A DNA stretch of 8,384 nucleotides from Puniceicoccaceae bacterium (GTDB lineage Bacteria > Verrucomicrobiota > Verrucomicrobiia > Opitutales > Coraliomargaritaceae): positions 1-8,384 of the forward strand of contig PXBU01000380.1 in the NCBI GenBank assembly GCA_003566795.1, in the 5' to 3' direction. The notes beneath the pieces were generated by a model, which ran no database searches, was not told where the DNA came from, and saw nothing but the letters and a program-made list of their open reading frames with translations. Position 1 is the stretch's first letter, and the number at the start of each line of letters is the position of its first letter. The translations under genes and the position numbers were made by a program. This document shows positions 1 to 7,460 of this stretch, one piece after another.

Positions 1-13
1 ACCGTTATTTGCC
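1..13 (+). other. Putative 3' end (R' box) of a preceding integron attC site, cut by the window edge
   Basis: The sequence CCGTTATTTGCC at 2-13 is identical to the last 12 bases of the attC-like site at 7545-7556, in the same orientation. A chance match of a given 12-mer in a window of this size is unlikely. In an integron array each attC ends with a GTT-starting R' box, and the cassette boundary lies just after its G, here between 4 and 5. Only this tip is visible, so its folding cannot be checked. It could also be one copy of a direct repeat left by some other insertion. Confidence 0.5.
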
Positions 14-201
14 CATGACCATTACAGTTACATTTAATGTTAACTTACCAGTTTCCGGATAAATCAACTATTCCAGTTGCTGAATCAAATATTGTACCCA
101 CATTTCGGTCTTATGGTCTAACTCGACCAACCATCGATATATCTTTGTTTTCAAGGATATTTCATATGATTTTTTACCGGACATAATCCTGTCAAATCGT
201 T
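14..201. other. Non-coding stretch between the cassette edge and the TolC gene
   Basis: I see no convincing gene here. A small stem-loop (27-33 with 37-44, one bulged T) is present. No T-run follows a strong hairpin on the minus strand downstream of the TolC stop, so I do not call a terminator. This would be the 5' flank of the proposed large cassette. Confidence 0.4.
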
Positions 202-1551
202 TTAATGATTTACCAATAACCCGCCGCTTAGATAAAGCAAAGTGGTTTCAGTCATTTTCATTTGTAATTCAGTGTCTGAAAGTCTCAATCGTGCATCCTG
301 CAGCGAAAGCTGTGCAGCACGCAGCTCAACTCCTGTAATCAATCCCCGTTCAAAAGAGTCCCGGGCCCGCTCAAAATTGCGTTCATATACATGTAAATTT
401 TCTCTTTCGGTGCGAAGCCGATCATCCAGGAAGAGCAGTTCCTGCCAGGTATTATCGAACTGTGTTTGAAGCTGCTGCCTGGACTCCTCCACCCGGATCT
501 GCTCCTGACGTAATGAAGCTTTGGCATTTTGTGAGGCAGTGCGATTACGTCCACCCGTAAAGAGCGGAATTTTCAGAGAGATCCCTCCCATTACGCCTAG
601 CTGTTCCTGCGTTTCAAACTGTCCGTCGCTGGCCGACTGGTAGTTATATCCATATTGAGCGGAAGCGGTTAGGGTTGGCAAAAAATTTGCACTCGTCATT
701 TTTTGATTGATACGAGCCTGTTCAATTTTCTTTTCCCGGACATGAAGTGCCGTATTATTCTCAATAAGAGATTGTAATAACTCATCATAAGTAGGGATAG
801 CCGTACTCTTGATCCCGTCATCCAATGTACCAAGTTCCCGGTTATCCCACCCGATAGCCGTATGCAGTTCGCGGTATGCATTCTCATACTTTAGCTTTAG
901 GTCCCGGTACTCAGTGCTATCGGTTTTCAAATCAGCCAGAGCTTGCAGAAGCTGTTGTTCACTCGCCTGTCCATACTCTCTGCGGGTTTCAATGATATTA
1001 TATCGATCCGAACTTTGCTGAAGAGCCAGCTCTTTTAGGGTAATCGCCTTTTGAATAGATACCGTCTGAATATAGCGCTGAGTAATAGTAAGGACTGTAC
1101 TCTCCATTTCTGACCGAAGCATCAGTCCTGCCAGGTCATTTCCACTTTGTAAGAGTTTATACCGAAACTGACCCTTCAGGCCATCGTAAATCACAAACTG
1201 AGTTCCAACTCCGGCACTGAAACCGGTTGATGTCACCCCATCATATTTGATAGAACCCGGTTGTCCCTGCCCTCCATCCTGACTTAAAATATTCCCAAAA
1301 AACGAACCGGGTGTTAATTCAAGGTCAGTATAGGAACCGGTCAAGTCACTGTTGACAGAAAACGTGGGCAGCTGACCCGCATTACCACGTGTGGCAAGAT
1401 TTTTGGCTATCTCCTGTTCAATACTGCTAATCTGTACACGGTGATTGTGTTCCAGTGCGGCTTCAATAGCTCTGCTCAAATTTAAGCTGTCTTGTGCTTG
1501 TGCCAGGTCTGCTGTGAACAACAGTAAGGCTGCAATTACGATATATTTCAT
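202..1551 (-). CDS. TolC-family outer membrane efflux protein
   Basis: Outer-membrane channel of a tripartite RND efflux pump; it would form a trimeric beta-barrel with a periplasmic alpha-helical tunnel that receives substrate from the pump and adaptor. The 449-residue product starts with a clear signal peptide (about residues 1-19, hydrophobic IVIAALLLF core, likely cut after AQA). The mature part starts SLNLSRAIEAALEHN, typical of OEP-family proteins. It shows two internal halves, each with a membrane strand region (GVGTQFVIYDGLKGQFRYK near 113-131; GGISLKIPLFTGGRNRTASQN near 324-344) followed by long helices rich in Q, E, R and L. The PLFTGG motif is typical of the family. The length is normal. 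Its ATG overlaps the stop of the RND gene by 4 bases (1548-1551), so it is the last gene of the operon and probably translationally coupled. The substrate cannot be inferred. Confidence 0.93.
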   Translation of the reverse strand: MKYIVIAALLLFTADLAQAQDSLNLSRAIEAALEHNHRVQISSIEQEIAKNLATRGNAGQLPTFSVNSDLTGSYTDLELTPGSFFGNILSQDGGQGQPGSIKYDGVTSTGFSAGVGTQFVIYDGLKGQFRYKLLQSGNDLAGLMLRSEMESTVLTITQRYIQTVSIQKAITLKELALQQSSDRYNIIETRREYGQASEQQLLQALADLKTDSTEYRDLKLKYENAYRELHTAIGWDNRELGTLDDGIKSTAIPTYDELLQSLIENNTALHVREKKIEQARINQKMTSANFLPTLTASAQYGYNYQSASDGQFETQEQLGVMGGISLKIPLFTGGRNRTASQNAKASLRQEQIRVEESRQQLQTQFDNTWQELLFLDDRLRTERENLHVYERNFERARDSFERGLITGVELRAAQLSLQDARLRLSDTELQMKMTETTLLYLSGGLLVNH

Positions 1552-4500
1552 ATTGTACTCCGTTTATGATGTTCTTTAAGCTGTACCGCCGGCTCGATGC
1601 TTTCGGGTGATGCATCTTCTTTCCCTGCCAGATGAGTCAATCTTAGCTTCAGCTGATTCCAAATAACCAGGAATGCCGGTGTAAGGGTAAGTGAAATGAG
1701 CAGCCCGAAAATTAAGCCGTATGCAATGGCAATAGCCGGCGGCTGCAAAAATGCAGATGCCAGTCCTCCCATAAATATCATCGGGATCAGTCCGGCAACT
1801 GTACTGAGTGTGGTAAGCAAAATGGGCCTGAATCGTGACTGAACGGCATCCCTAAGTGCTTCTTCAAAGTTCATGTCTGCCTTCAGGTTGTCGTTAAATG
1901 CCGTGATCAGCACCAGCATGTTGTTGATCAGAATACCGACAAGGGCAATCATACCGATTACCGAAAAGTTGTTCATCGTTACGCCATGTATCATATGCCC
2001 GATTACCACACCCACAAAGGCGAACGGCAGCGATAAGAGCACAATGAATGTTTGTGAAAATGACTGAAAATTGATAATGATCAGTGCCAGCATCAGTGCA
2101 ATGATGACCGGTGCAACACTTTGCATCGCATCAGTTACCTGACCGGCCTCGCGGTTCTGTCCTTCAATGAAAAACTGAACACCGGGATACTCCTGCCGGA
2201 TTTCGGGAATCACATTCGTCTCAATATCCGTAAGGATAGCGGGAGCCGACAGTGAGGGATCGGCCATATCGGCGTCTACTCGTATGGTTCTTCGTCCGTT
2301 AATTCGGCTAACTTCGAGACTTGCACTGGTGGGGTAAATGTCCGCTATATCTCCCAGTCGATAAATTCCCTGGGCGGTTCGAATATTCATCTGAACCAGG
2401 TTATCATAGTCAGTCCGGTTACTCTCATCAAATCGAATCCAGACGCGGACATCGTCCCGGTTTCGCTGCAGATTCTGTACTTCCAGCCCAAAATAGGCAT
2501 TCCTGATCTGGGCCATGACTTCCTGAAGAGTCAGGCCGAGCTGTTCGCCGAGCTTGTTTAGTTCGATATGAAGCTCCGGGTTTCCTCGCTGATCCGTATC
2601 GGCGACATCCACCAGATCATCCCGCTTTTCGAGTTCTGATTTCAACCTGGCTGCTGCCTGCTGCAGTTGGTTTAAATCCTCTCCGGAAACTGATATATCC
2701 ACCGGAAGCCCGCCAAACCGCTGTTCGGCAGTTGCTCCCATAAACCGGACGTAACGGGCATCCGCAATCTCCCCGGCTGCTTCCCTGAACCGGTCGTTCA
2801 GTTCAAAGGCTGGTATTCCGCGCTGCTCCCCTCCCATCATGATCACCCGCAGCTGTCCCTGATGAGAATTTGGCCCCATCAGCCGCTCTACATTTCTAAC
2901 AACGGGCTGTCCGTCTTTGCGTTCTGCCGTTAAATCTTCATTAACCTGCCACACAGCTTTTTCAATTTCCATCAGCCGCAGGTTTGACGTATCCGCCGGT
3001 GTACCCGGCTCAAGTTCAATCCGTATCAGCTGAATGTCATCATCCAGATAGGGGAAAAAAGTAAGGGGCAGCGTACCTGTTCTCAGAAGTGTAGCTGAAG
3101 CGATAAGTAACAAGAGAAATACACCTACATTCAACCATCTCCATCGGTGTGAAGCCAGTTCTGTGAATGGCATGAACCAGCGGTCTCGAAATGTAATGAG
3201 ACTCTGGGTAAAAAATAGTTCGAAGCGTGTTTGACGGTTCTCTTTACTTAACACTTTCGAATGAGTCATTTTTGCCGGTAAAAAGAGAAATGTCACAATT
3301 AAAGCGGCCAGCAGTGAGGCGATTACCACAAATGAGACTTCCGAAAAGAATGCACCGGGTTTACCGGGCAGAAAGAAAAAGATGCTGAATGCCACAGCGG
3401 TTGTCATCAGGGATATGGTCATCGGTGCTGCAACTTCAGCGGCTCCGTCGCGTGCGGCGGCAATCGGACGTTTTCCAAACTCCGCATAGTGACGGTAGAT
3501 ATTTTCTGCCACTACCACACCGGTATCCACCAGCATACCGAGAACCAGGATAAAACCGAATATGGAGACAACATTGATCGTCAGGTCATACCCCATCATG
3601 GCAAAAATAAAGGCTCCCAAAAGTGATAACGGAATCGTCAGCGATACCCAGAATGCAATACGTTTGTCCAGAAACAGGGTTAATATCAGCAGAACCAGGA
3701 TTAACCCGGCAAGGCCATTCTCCCAGAGCGAAGCTGCACGTTCATTTACAAATTCAGAGATATCCTCCACAATCGTCAACTCCACTCCGTCGTGACTGCT
3801 GTTAAAATCTCCGACAAACTCCTTCACATACTCAGCTGTGGCAACCAGGTCTTCATCATTGGTGGTAAGCACCTGTATGACTACGGATTCAGATCCGTTC
3901 AGGTAGCGATTCACCGGCTTGTCATCAAACACTTCACGGACATCTGCTATATCTTTCAAAACAACCCGGCCACCGGACTCACCGGACCTGATCAGTATTT
4001 CTCCCATCTCCAGCGCTTTTTTACTCTGATTGCGGGCACGGATCTGCCAGTTTGCCCGGTCGAGCTTGAGTTCACCTCCGGTCATATCGATATTTGTTTT
4101 CTGTATCGCATCTGCTACTTCACGGTAGGACAGGCCGTAGCGATCCATTTGTGAATCATTCAGCTCAATGACAATTTCTTCATTGCTAAAACCGAACAGG
4201 TTTACATTTGATATTCCTCTCTCAATCATAAATTCATCCCGAATCTGACGGGCAAAATCTTTTTTCTGCTGAAGTGGAAGCTCCCCGGTTAATGCAATGG
4301 AAATGGTGGGATTGAGCATCTCCTGTTTATAGACCACAGGCCGGTCCATCCGCTCAGGAAAATCACTTATACGATTTACGGCATTTTCTACCTCAACCAG
4401 AACTTCGTTAATATCGGCACTCTCAAGCAGTTCAACAGTAATGCGTCCGTTGTTCTCCCTTGCTGTTGAGGTAAACCGGTCCATCCCGGTGATTCCCCTC

Positions 4501-4715
4501 AGGTTTTCCTCAATACGGGTAATTGCACTCTCCTCTATCTCAAGCGGTGAGGCTCCGCGATAGATCACGTCCACATAGATCTCTTTCGGTTTTTCAGAAG
4601 GGTCGAGCGTGTAACGAACCTGGCTAAAGCTGATGACTCCAACAATAAGAGTCAGCAAAAGGCCTAGGTTTACCATTGTGGGGTATCGAACAAAAAATTG
4701 AATTAAACTCTTCAT
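1548..4715 (-). CDS. RND (HAE1/AcrB-like) efflux transporter, inner membrane
   Basis: Proton-driven pump that exports substrates from the periplasm or inner membrane through the adaptor and TolC channel. The 1055 residues match the usual length of the family. The protein has the tandem RND layout: TM1 near 13-31, a first large periplasmic porter region (about 35-325), a TM cluster from about 333, a second TM helix near 540, a second periplasmic region, and a final TM cluster in the last 200 residues. TM4 reads GMLVDTGVVVAEN, keeping one aspartate (D397, matching AcrB D407), but the adjacent AcrB D408 position is T398. In the TM10 region, VGILINNMLVL places N931 where AcrB has K940. The proton-relay network is therefore not the AcrB one, as in some other RND clades. 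The gene overlaps both the adaptor (4 bases) and TolC (4 bases). The porter lacks the metal-pump look of CusA, so organic substrates are more likely, but this is inference. Confidence 0.95.
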   Translation of the reverse strand: MKSLIQFFVRYPTMVNLGLLLTLIVGVISFSQVRYTLDPSEKPKEIYVDVIYRGASPLEIEESAITRIEENLRGITGMDRFTSTARENNGRITVELLESADINEVLVEVENAVNRISDFPERMDRPVVYKQEMLNPTISIALTGELPLQQKKDFARQIRDEFMIERGISNVNLFGFSNEEIVIELNDSQMDRYGLSYREVADAIQKTNIDMTGGELKLDRANWQIRARNQSKKALEMGEILIRSGESGGRVVLKDIADVREVFDDKPVNRYLNGSESVVIQVLTTNDEDLVATAEYVKEFVGDFNSSHDGVELTIVEDISEFVNERAASLWENGLAGLILVLLILTLFLDKRIAFWVSLTIPLSLLGAFIFAMMGYDLTINVVSIFGFILVLGMLVDTGVVVAENIYRHYAEFGKRPIAAARDGAAEVAAPMTISLMTTAVAFSIFFFLPGKPGAFFSEVSFVVIASLLAALIVTFLFLPAKMTHSKVLSKENRQTRFELFFTQSLITFRDRWFMPFTELASHRWRWLNVGVFLLLLIASATLLRTGTLPLTFFPYLDDDIQLIRIELEPGTPADTSNLRLMEIEKAVWQVNEDLTAERKDGQPVVRNVERLMGPNSHQGQLRVIMMGGEQRGIPAFELNDRFREAAGEIADARYVRFMGATAEQRFGGLPVDISVSGEDLNQLQQAAARLKSELEKRDDLVDVADTDQRGNPELHIELNKLGEQLGLTLQEVMAQIRNAYFGLEVQNLQRNRDDVRVWIRFDESNRTDYDNLVQMNIRTAQGIYRLGDIADIYPTSASLEVSRINGRRTIRVDADMADPSLSAPAILTDIETNVIPEIRQEYPGVQFFIEGQNREAGQVTDAMQSVAPVIIALMLALIIINFQSFSQTFIVLLSLPFAFVGVVIGHMIHGVTMNNFSVIGMIALVGILINNMLVLITAFNDNLKADMNFEEALRDAVQSRFRPILLTTLSTVAGLIPMIFMGGLASAFLQPPAIAIAYGLIFGLLISLTLTPAFLVIWNQLKLRLTHLAGKEDASPESIEPAVQLKEHHKRSTI

Positions 4716-5848
4716 CTGCGTTCCTCCCCAATCATTTGTCCGGCCATCGCCCGGCCCGCATCACGTAAAATAGTGACCTCACCATCAAGGCCTGTAACTT
4801 TCACGGTTTGATGACCGACATCCACCACATTGACAGGCACTTGCCTGATGACTCCTTCAACTACAGCGTAAACGTAGCCATTACGCAAGAGTGCCGTTTT
4901 TGGAATTTCTGTAATTTGAAGTGAATCGCCGGCAATCATCGCTCCTTCAAGAAACATACCCTCACGAATGTTGTGCCCTTCAACCTCAAGGTAGATCTCT
5001 ACTGCCTGCGACCGGGCATCAACCGAAGGATTCATCCGTACCACCCTGCCAGTCCACCGGCCGGATTTTTGCTGATCTGTAAACTCAGCGGTGTCACCGA
5101 TTTCAATATGATTCAAATCACTTTGCCGAACGGAAACTGTCAACAGATAGCGATCCGGATCTACAAAAGTGCCGGCATGAAACTGAGGTCCCACACTCTG
5201 TCCCGGCTCAGCCTTTGCGGCTGACAAAGTACCGCTGAAAGGCGCCCTGACTGAAAATTTATCCAGGCGATCTTCCGCACTCTTAATTTGATAATACCGG
5301 TCGTAGATGCCTCTTGAGGTCAGAAACCGATCCATCGCCGGATGGTCAAAATCGGGTATTACGGGGAGTGCCTCTTCAGGATGCAATGAATCGTACCACT
5401 TTTCATAAAGATCCATCCGCTCCGGGTAATCTAACTTGATATCGGGTAAAAGTGAGGCCGCCAATGTCTGAAAGTTGCTTCGTGATGAGTAGAGCTGAAG
5501 TCGTGCTTCCCTGTCATCAATCTGAAATAACACCTCACCTTTTTCAAAATTGACACCCTCTCGAAACGGTTTATTGCCTGCAACTATCTTGCCCTGCACT
5601 TCCGGAAACAGTTCCAGACGGTTTTCCGCCCGCACCCTTCCCTGGACATCCACCGTTTTCTGCATTGAGGTGGATCGGACAGTAACAGTTTCCGGCACCT
5701 CTTGAAACAGAGTCTTCGTCGTCTCTTGGGTCTTATATTCCTCTTCACCCTGAAGTTGATACAGAATGATGCCACCGGTGATAAAAATCAATGCGTGAAT
5801 GGCAGCCGTTAAAATCAGAAATCGTATGCTTTTTTTACTCTTTTTCAT
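4712..5848 (-). CDS. RND efflux periplasmic adaptor (membrane fusion protein, HlyD/AcrA-like)
   Basis: Bridges the inner-membrane pump and the outer-membrane channel. Residues 1-6 are basic, and 9-31 form one hydrophobic segment without a lipobox cysteine, so it is probably anchored by an uncleaved N-terminal helix. The lipoyl halves are visible at about 77-118 (ELFPEVQGKIVAG to FQIDDREARL) and 196-228 (DKFSVRAPFSGTLSAAKAEP), followed by beta-barrel (about 232-305) and membrane-proximal (about 313-378) domains. The stretch between the lipoyl halves (about 119-195) is not a long regular coiled coil. It has a proline- and aspartate-rich segment (LLPDIKLDYPERMDLYEKWY; HPEEALPVIPDFDHP), a form I associate with Bacteroidota-type adaptors. 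At 378 residues the length is normal. Its start overlaps the upstream gene by 14 bases and its stop overlaps the RND start by 4. Confidence 0.93.
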   Translation of the reverse strand: MKKSKKSIRFLILTAAIHALIFITGGIILYQLQGEEEYKTQETTKTLFQEVPETVTVRSTSMQKTVDVQGRVRAENRLELFPEVQGKIVAGNKPFREGVNFEKGEVLFQIDDREARLQLYSSRSNFQTLAASLLPDIKLDYPERMDLYEKWYDSLHPEEALPVIPDFDHPAMDRFLTSRGIYDRYYQIKSAEDRLDKFSVRAPFSGTLSAAKAEPGQSVGPQFHAGTFVDPDRYLLTVSVRQSDLNHIEIGDTAEFTDQQKSGRWTGRVVRMNPSVDARSQAVEIYLEVEGHNIREGMFLEGAMIAGDSLQITEIPKTALLRNGYVYAVVEGVIRQVPVNVVDVGHQTVKVTGLDGEVTILRDAGRAMAGQMIGEERR

Positions 5849-6407
5849 TTTGTCTCATTTTTATTGTGTTCCCATCGTATGAAATGCCATCGATTTTATC
5901 TCTCAGGAGTTGATTTTCTTTATCTGAAAATGGCTCTGTGGTTTTGAAAATAATTCCACCATTCTCATTCACCAGCCATGCCATAATTGTATATGGCTTA
6001 TCATGAATACGGCCTGTAATCTCTCCGTCTGAATCCTGTAAAACCGGAAAGCTCTTGTTATTCAATCTGGAACGAAATACTCTATCTACAAGTGGCCCTG
6101 TTCTAACAGGCTCTACAACAAGCACACCTTTGATCGACTCACTTTTAAATTCATTCAGACTCTCAAAAAATCGGGTCACATGATCCATCAACAATTCTGC
6201 CTCACTGCGTGAATCAGGTTTTGGCAGAAAAAAGAGAATCAGTGGCTTATCTTCTGGTGGTTCAAACATCACCCTTTCTTTGTACTGATTTTCGCCGGTA
6301 AGATGTAAGACCATATCTCTTTCTATCTCAAAATCGATTGCCTGACCGCATATATTTTTGGAGCCAAAAGCCGCAATCAGAAACCCTGTAAGAAGAATTA
6401 TTTTCAT
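5835..6407 (-). CDS. Secreted thioredoxin-fold-like protein without catalytic cysteines
   Basis: First gene of the efflux operon, 190 residues. It has a signal peptide (about 1-23, MKIILLTGFLIAAFG with cleavage likely after ICGQA; no good lipobox). The mature part resembles redoxin/TlpA-type thioredoxin folds: a buried strand KPLILFFLPKPDSRSEAELL (about 54-73), a second strand GVLVVEPV (94-101), FPVLQDSDGEI (120-130), then a proline loop and strand KPYTIMAWLVNENGGIIF (137-154). At the place of the CxxC active site (after LFFLP) it reads KPDSRSE, and the only cysteine of the whole protein, C20, lies in the signal peptide, so it cannot do dithiol chemistry. A binding or structural role in the periplasm linked to the pump is a guess. 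Exact family unknown to me. The start at 6407 follows a poor ribosome site, but the signal peptide supports it. Confidence 0.8.
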   Translation of the reverse strand: MKIILLTGFLIAAFGSKNICGQAIDFEIERDMVLHLTGENQYKERVMFEPPEDKPLILFFLPKPDSRSEAELLMDHVTRFFESLNEFKSESIKGVLVVEPVRTGPLVDRVFRSRLNNKSFPVLQDSDGEITGRIHDKPYTIMAWLVNENGGIIFKTTEPFSDKENQLLRDKIDGISYDGNTIKMRQNEKE

Positions 6408-6521
6408 TTGTCGTGTAACTGGAATTAAATAAGAAGCCGTTGTCAGGCAATTTGTTAAACTCTTTGGGAGACACCTTGAATAAGGTTATTCCAAATGACT
6501 CACTGTATCGACCCTGTTTAC

Positions 6522-6550
6522 ATATTATGGACATTAATCTTATAGTTCAA
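6522..6550 (-). promoter_or_regulatory. Predicted promoter of the efflux operon
   Basis: On the minus strand, TTGAAC (6545-6550) and TAATAT (6522-6527) are separated by exactly 17 bases, a sigma70-like arrangement with 4 of 6 matches in each box. The -35 box lies inside the right half of the operator palindrome, so a bound repressor would block polymerase. Transcription would start near 6515, giving a leader of about 108 bases before the first gene. Prediction from sequence only. Confidence 0.6.
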
Positions 6551-6567
6551 CCATATGGTTGAACTAT
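6542..6567. promoter_or_regulatory. Operator 1: perfect 26-bp palindrome for the TetR-family regulator
   Basis: A perfect inverted repeat with centre CCATATGG and core TTCAACCATATGGTTGAA, extended by ATAG and CTAT on its two sides. It shares its 12-base core AACCATATGGTT with a second copy at 6683-6700, and it overlaps the -35 box of the leftward promoter. TetR-family dimers bind such palindromes, and the divergent tetR-type gene is the obvious partner. Confidence 0.85.
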
Positions 6568-6602
6568 TTAATTGTTTGCTGATTCCTGTCAGGATCTTTC
6601 CG

Positions 6603-6640
6603 TTACTTGTTAAATAACAAGTAATTAGAATTAATTCTAA
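6603..6640. repeat. Two adjacent inverted repeats between the divergent promoters
   Basis: TTACTTGTTA and TAACAAGTAA at 6603-6624 form a 10-base inverted repeat around two bases. Directly next to it, TTAGAATTAATTCTAA (6625-6640) is a perfect 16-base palindrome. A short ATGTA/TACAT pair follows at 6646-6657. Their sequences differ from the CCATATGG operator, so they are not simply extra copies. They may bind another regulator or be AT-rich spacer; function unknown. Confidence 0.5.
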
Positions 6641-6682
6641 ATTGTATGTAAGTACATTATTTCCCCGTAGCCAAACATTTAA

Positions 6683-6700
6683 TTCAACCATATGGTTAAA
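6683..6700. promoter_or_regulatory. Operator 2: second copy of the CCATATGG palindrome
   Basis: TTCAACCATATGGTTAAA differs from operator 1's core at one position of the outer arm, leaving a perfect 12-base palindrome AACCATATGGTT flanked by matching outer bases. It overlaps the -35 box of the predicted rightward promoter, indicating autorepression of the regulator. The centres of the two operators are 137 bases apart, close to 13 helical turns. Confidence 0.8.
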
Positions 6701-6724
6701 ACTTGTGCGCAAAAATTGTATTTT
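6696..6724 (+). promoter_or_regulatory. Predicted promoter of the tetR-type gene
   Basis: TTAAAA (6696-6701) and TATTTT (6719-6724) are 17 bases apart. The -35 begins immediately after the GG of the operator, exactly as in the leftward promoter. The boxes are weak individually, but the identical geometry at both operators supports the call. The start of transcription would be near 6731, upstream of the ATG at 6764 and downstream of the ATG at 6692. Confidence 0.55.
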
Positions 6725-6763
6725 GAAACAAAATTGATTCAACTACTAATCACTGATAAAGAA

Positions 6764-7384
6764 ATGAAGGACGAACATCAGTCTTCTACGGAATTAAAAA
6801 TTTTTGAAGCAGCAAGGGAAATCTTTCAAAGCAAAGGGCTTGAAGGAGCCAGGATGCAGGAGATAGCGGATAAGGCAGAGATCAACAAGTCGATGCTTCA
6901 TTACTATTATCGATCCAAAGAAAAGCTTTTTGAAAAAGTGTACCAGCTCTCAATTGTTAAACTAATTCCAGAAATCGCCGGTTTATTAAATGAAGAGATG
7001 CCTCTTGAAGCAAAACTTCGGAATTTCGCAATGAAGTATCTTGAATTGATTAAACGAAATCCGGATATCCCACTTTTTATACTGCATGAGATGAACAAGA
7101 ACCCCGGCAGAATGAAAACTTTTATGCTTCATGAAGTTGGCAAAAAGATTCAGCCTTTTCTGAACCAAATTCAGGAAGAAAAAGAGAAAGGAAATACCGT
7201 TGATCTGCCGGCAGAACAGATTATGGCCAATATTATGTCGCTGCTCATATTTCCATTTATAGCCAGACCGGTTTTTCAGGTTATCCTAAACAAAGATGAT
7301 TCTGAGTTCGAACTGTTTATAGATGAAAGAATGAACTATCTCCCAGATTATTTGGTGAGCATTACTTTGAATAAGGAGAAATGA
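6764..7384 (+). CDS. TetR/AcrR-family transcriptional repressor
   Basis: Predicted local repressor of the divergent efflux operon and of itself. The 206-residue product has the N-terminal TetR DNA-binding domain at about residues 10-56: helix ELKIFEAAREIFQSKG, then MQEIADKAEINKSMLHYYYRSKEKLF, with the family hallmarks of a recognition helix ending in YYYRSKEKLF. The rest (about 60-206) is a helical ligand-sensing and dimerisation domain whose inducer cannot be predicted; pump substrates are the usual inducers. I chose the ATG at 6764 rather than the in-frame ATG at 6692: the earlier one lies inside operator 2, upstream of the predicted transcription start, and the 24 extra residues do not look like TetR family sequence. 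The ribosome site before 6764 is weak (AAAGAA). The gene runs toward the attC-like site, as normal for an integron cassette gene. Confidence 0.92.
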   Translation: MKDEHQSSTELKIFEAAREIFQSKGLEGARMQEIADKAEINKSMLHYYYRSKEKLFEKVYQLSIVKLIPEIAGLLNEEMPLEAKLRNFAMKYLELIKRNPDIPLFILHEMNKNPGRMKTFMLHEVGKKIQPFLNQIQEEKEKGNTVDLPAEQIMANIMSLLIFPFIARPVFQVILNKDDSEFELFIDERMNYLPDYLVSITLNKEK

Positions 7385-7460
7385 TATTTTAAGTCATATA
7401 GCGATTTTGTTTTATGTCATTATTAGTTACCAGAAATTTGTTGGGTTGTTTTATAATTTC
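7385..7460. other. Short non-coding gap between tetR and the attC-like site
   Basis: AT-rich sequence with no gene and no strong hairpin followed by a T-run. The following attC-like foldback may itself end transcripts. Confidence 0.4.

Noticed and set aside
192..209. Possible terminator at the TolC gene end (AAATC/GATTT arms)
   Set aside because: The arms are only five bases, overlap the stop codon, and are not followed by a T-run on the minus strand.
3792..4154. 120-codon plus-strand reading frame inside the RND gene
   Set aside because: It is antisense to a clearly real gene, with no ribosome site and no recognisable domain; explained by codon use of the opposite strand.
6328..6534. 68-codon minus-strand reading frame upstream of and overlapping the first operon gene
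   Set aside because: Its ATG lies between the predicted -35 and -10 boxes, so it would not be transcribed from that promoter; the product has no recognisable features.
6692..6763. In-frame upstream start of the tetR-type gene (24 extra residues)
   Set aside because: The ATG is the one inside the CCATATGG operator and lies upstream of the predicted transcription start; the extra residues do not resemble the family N-terminus.
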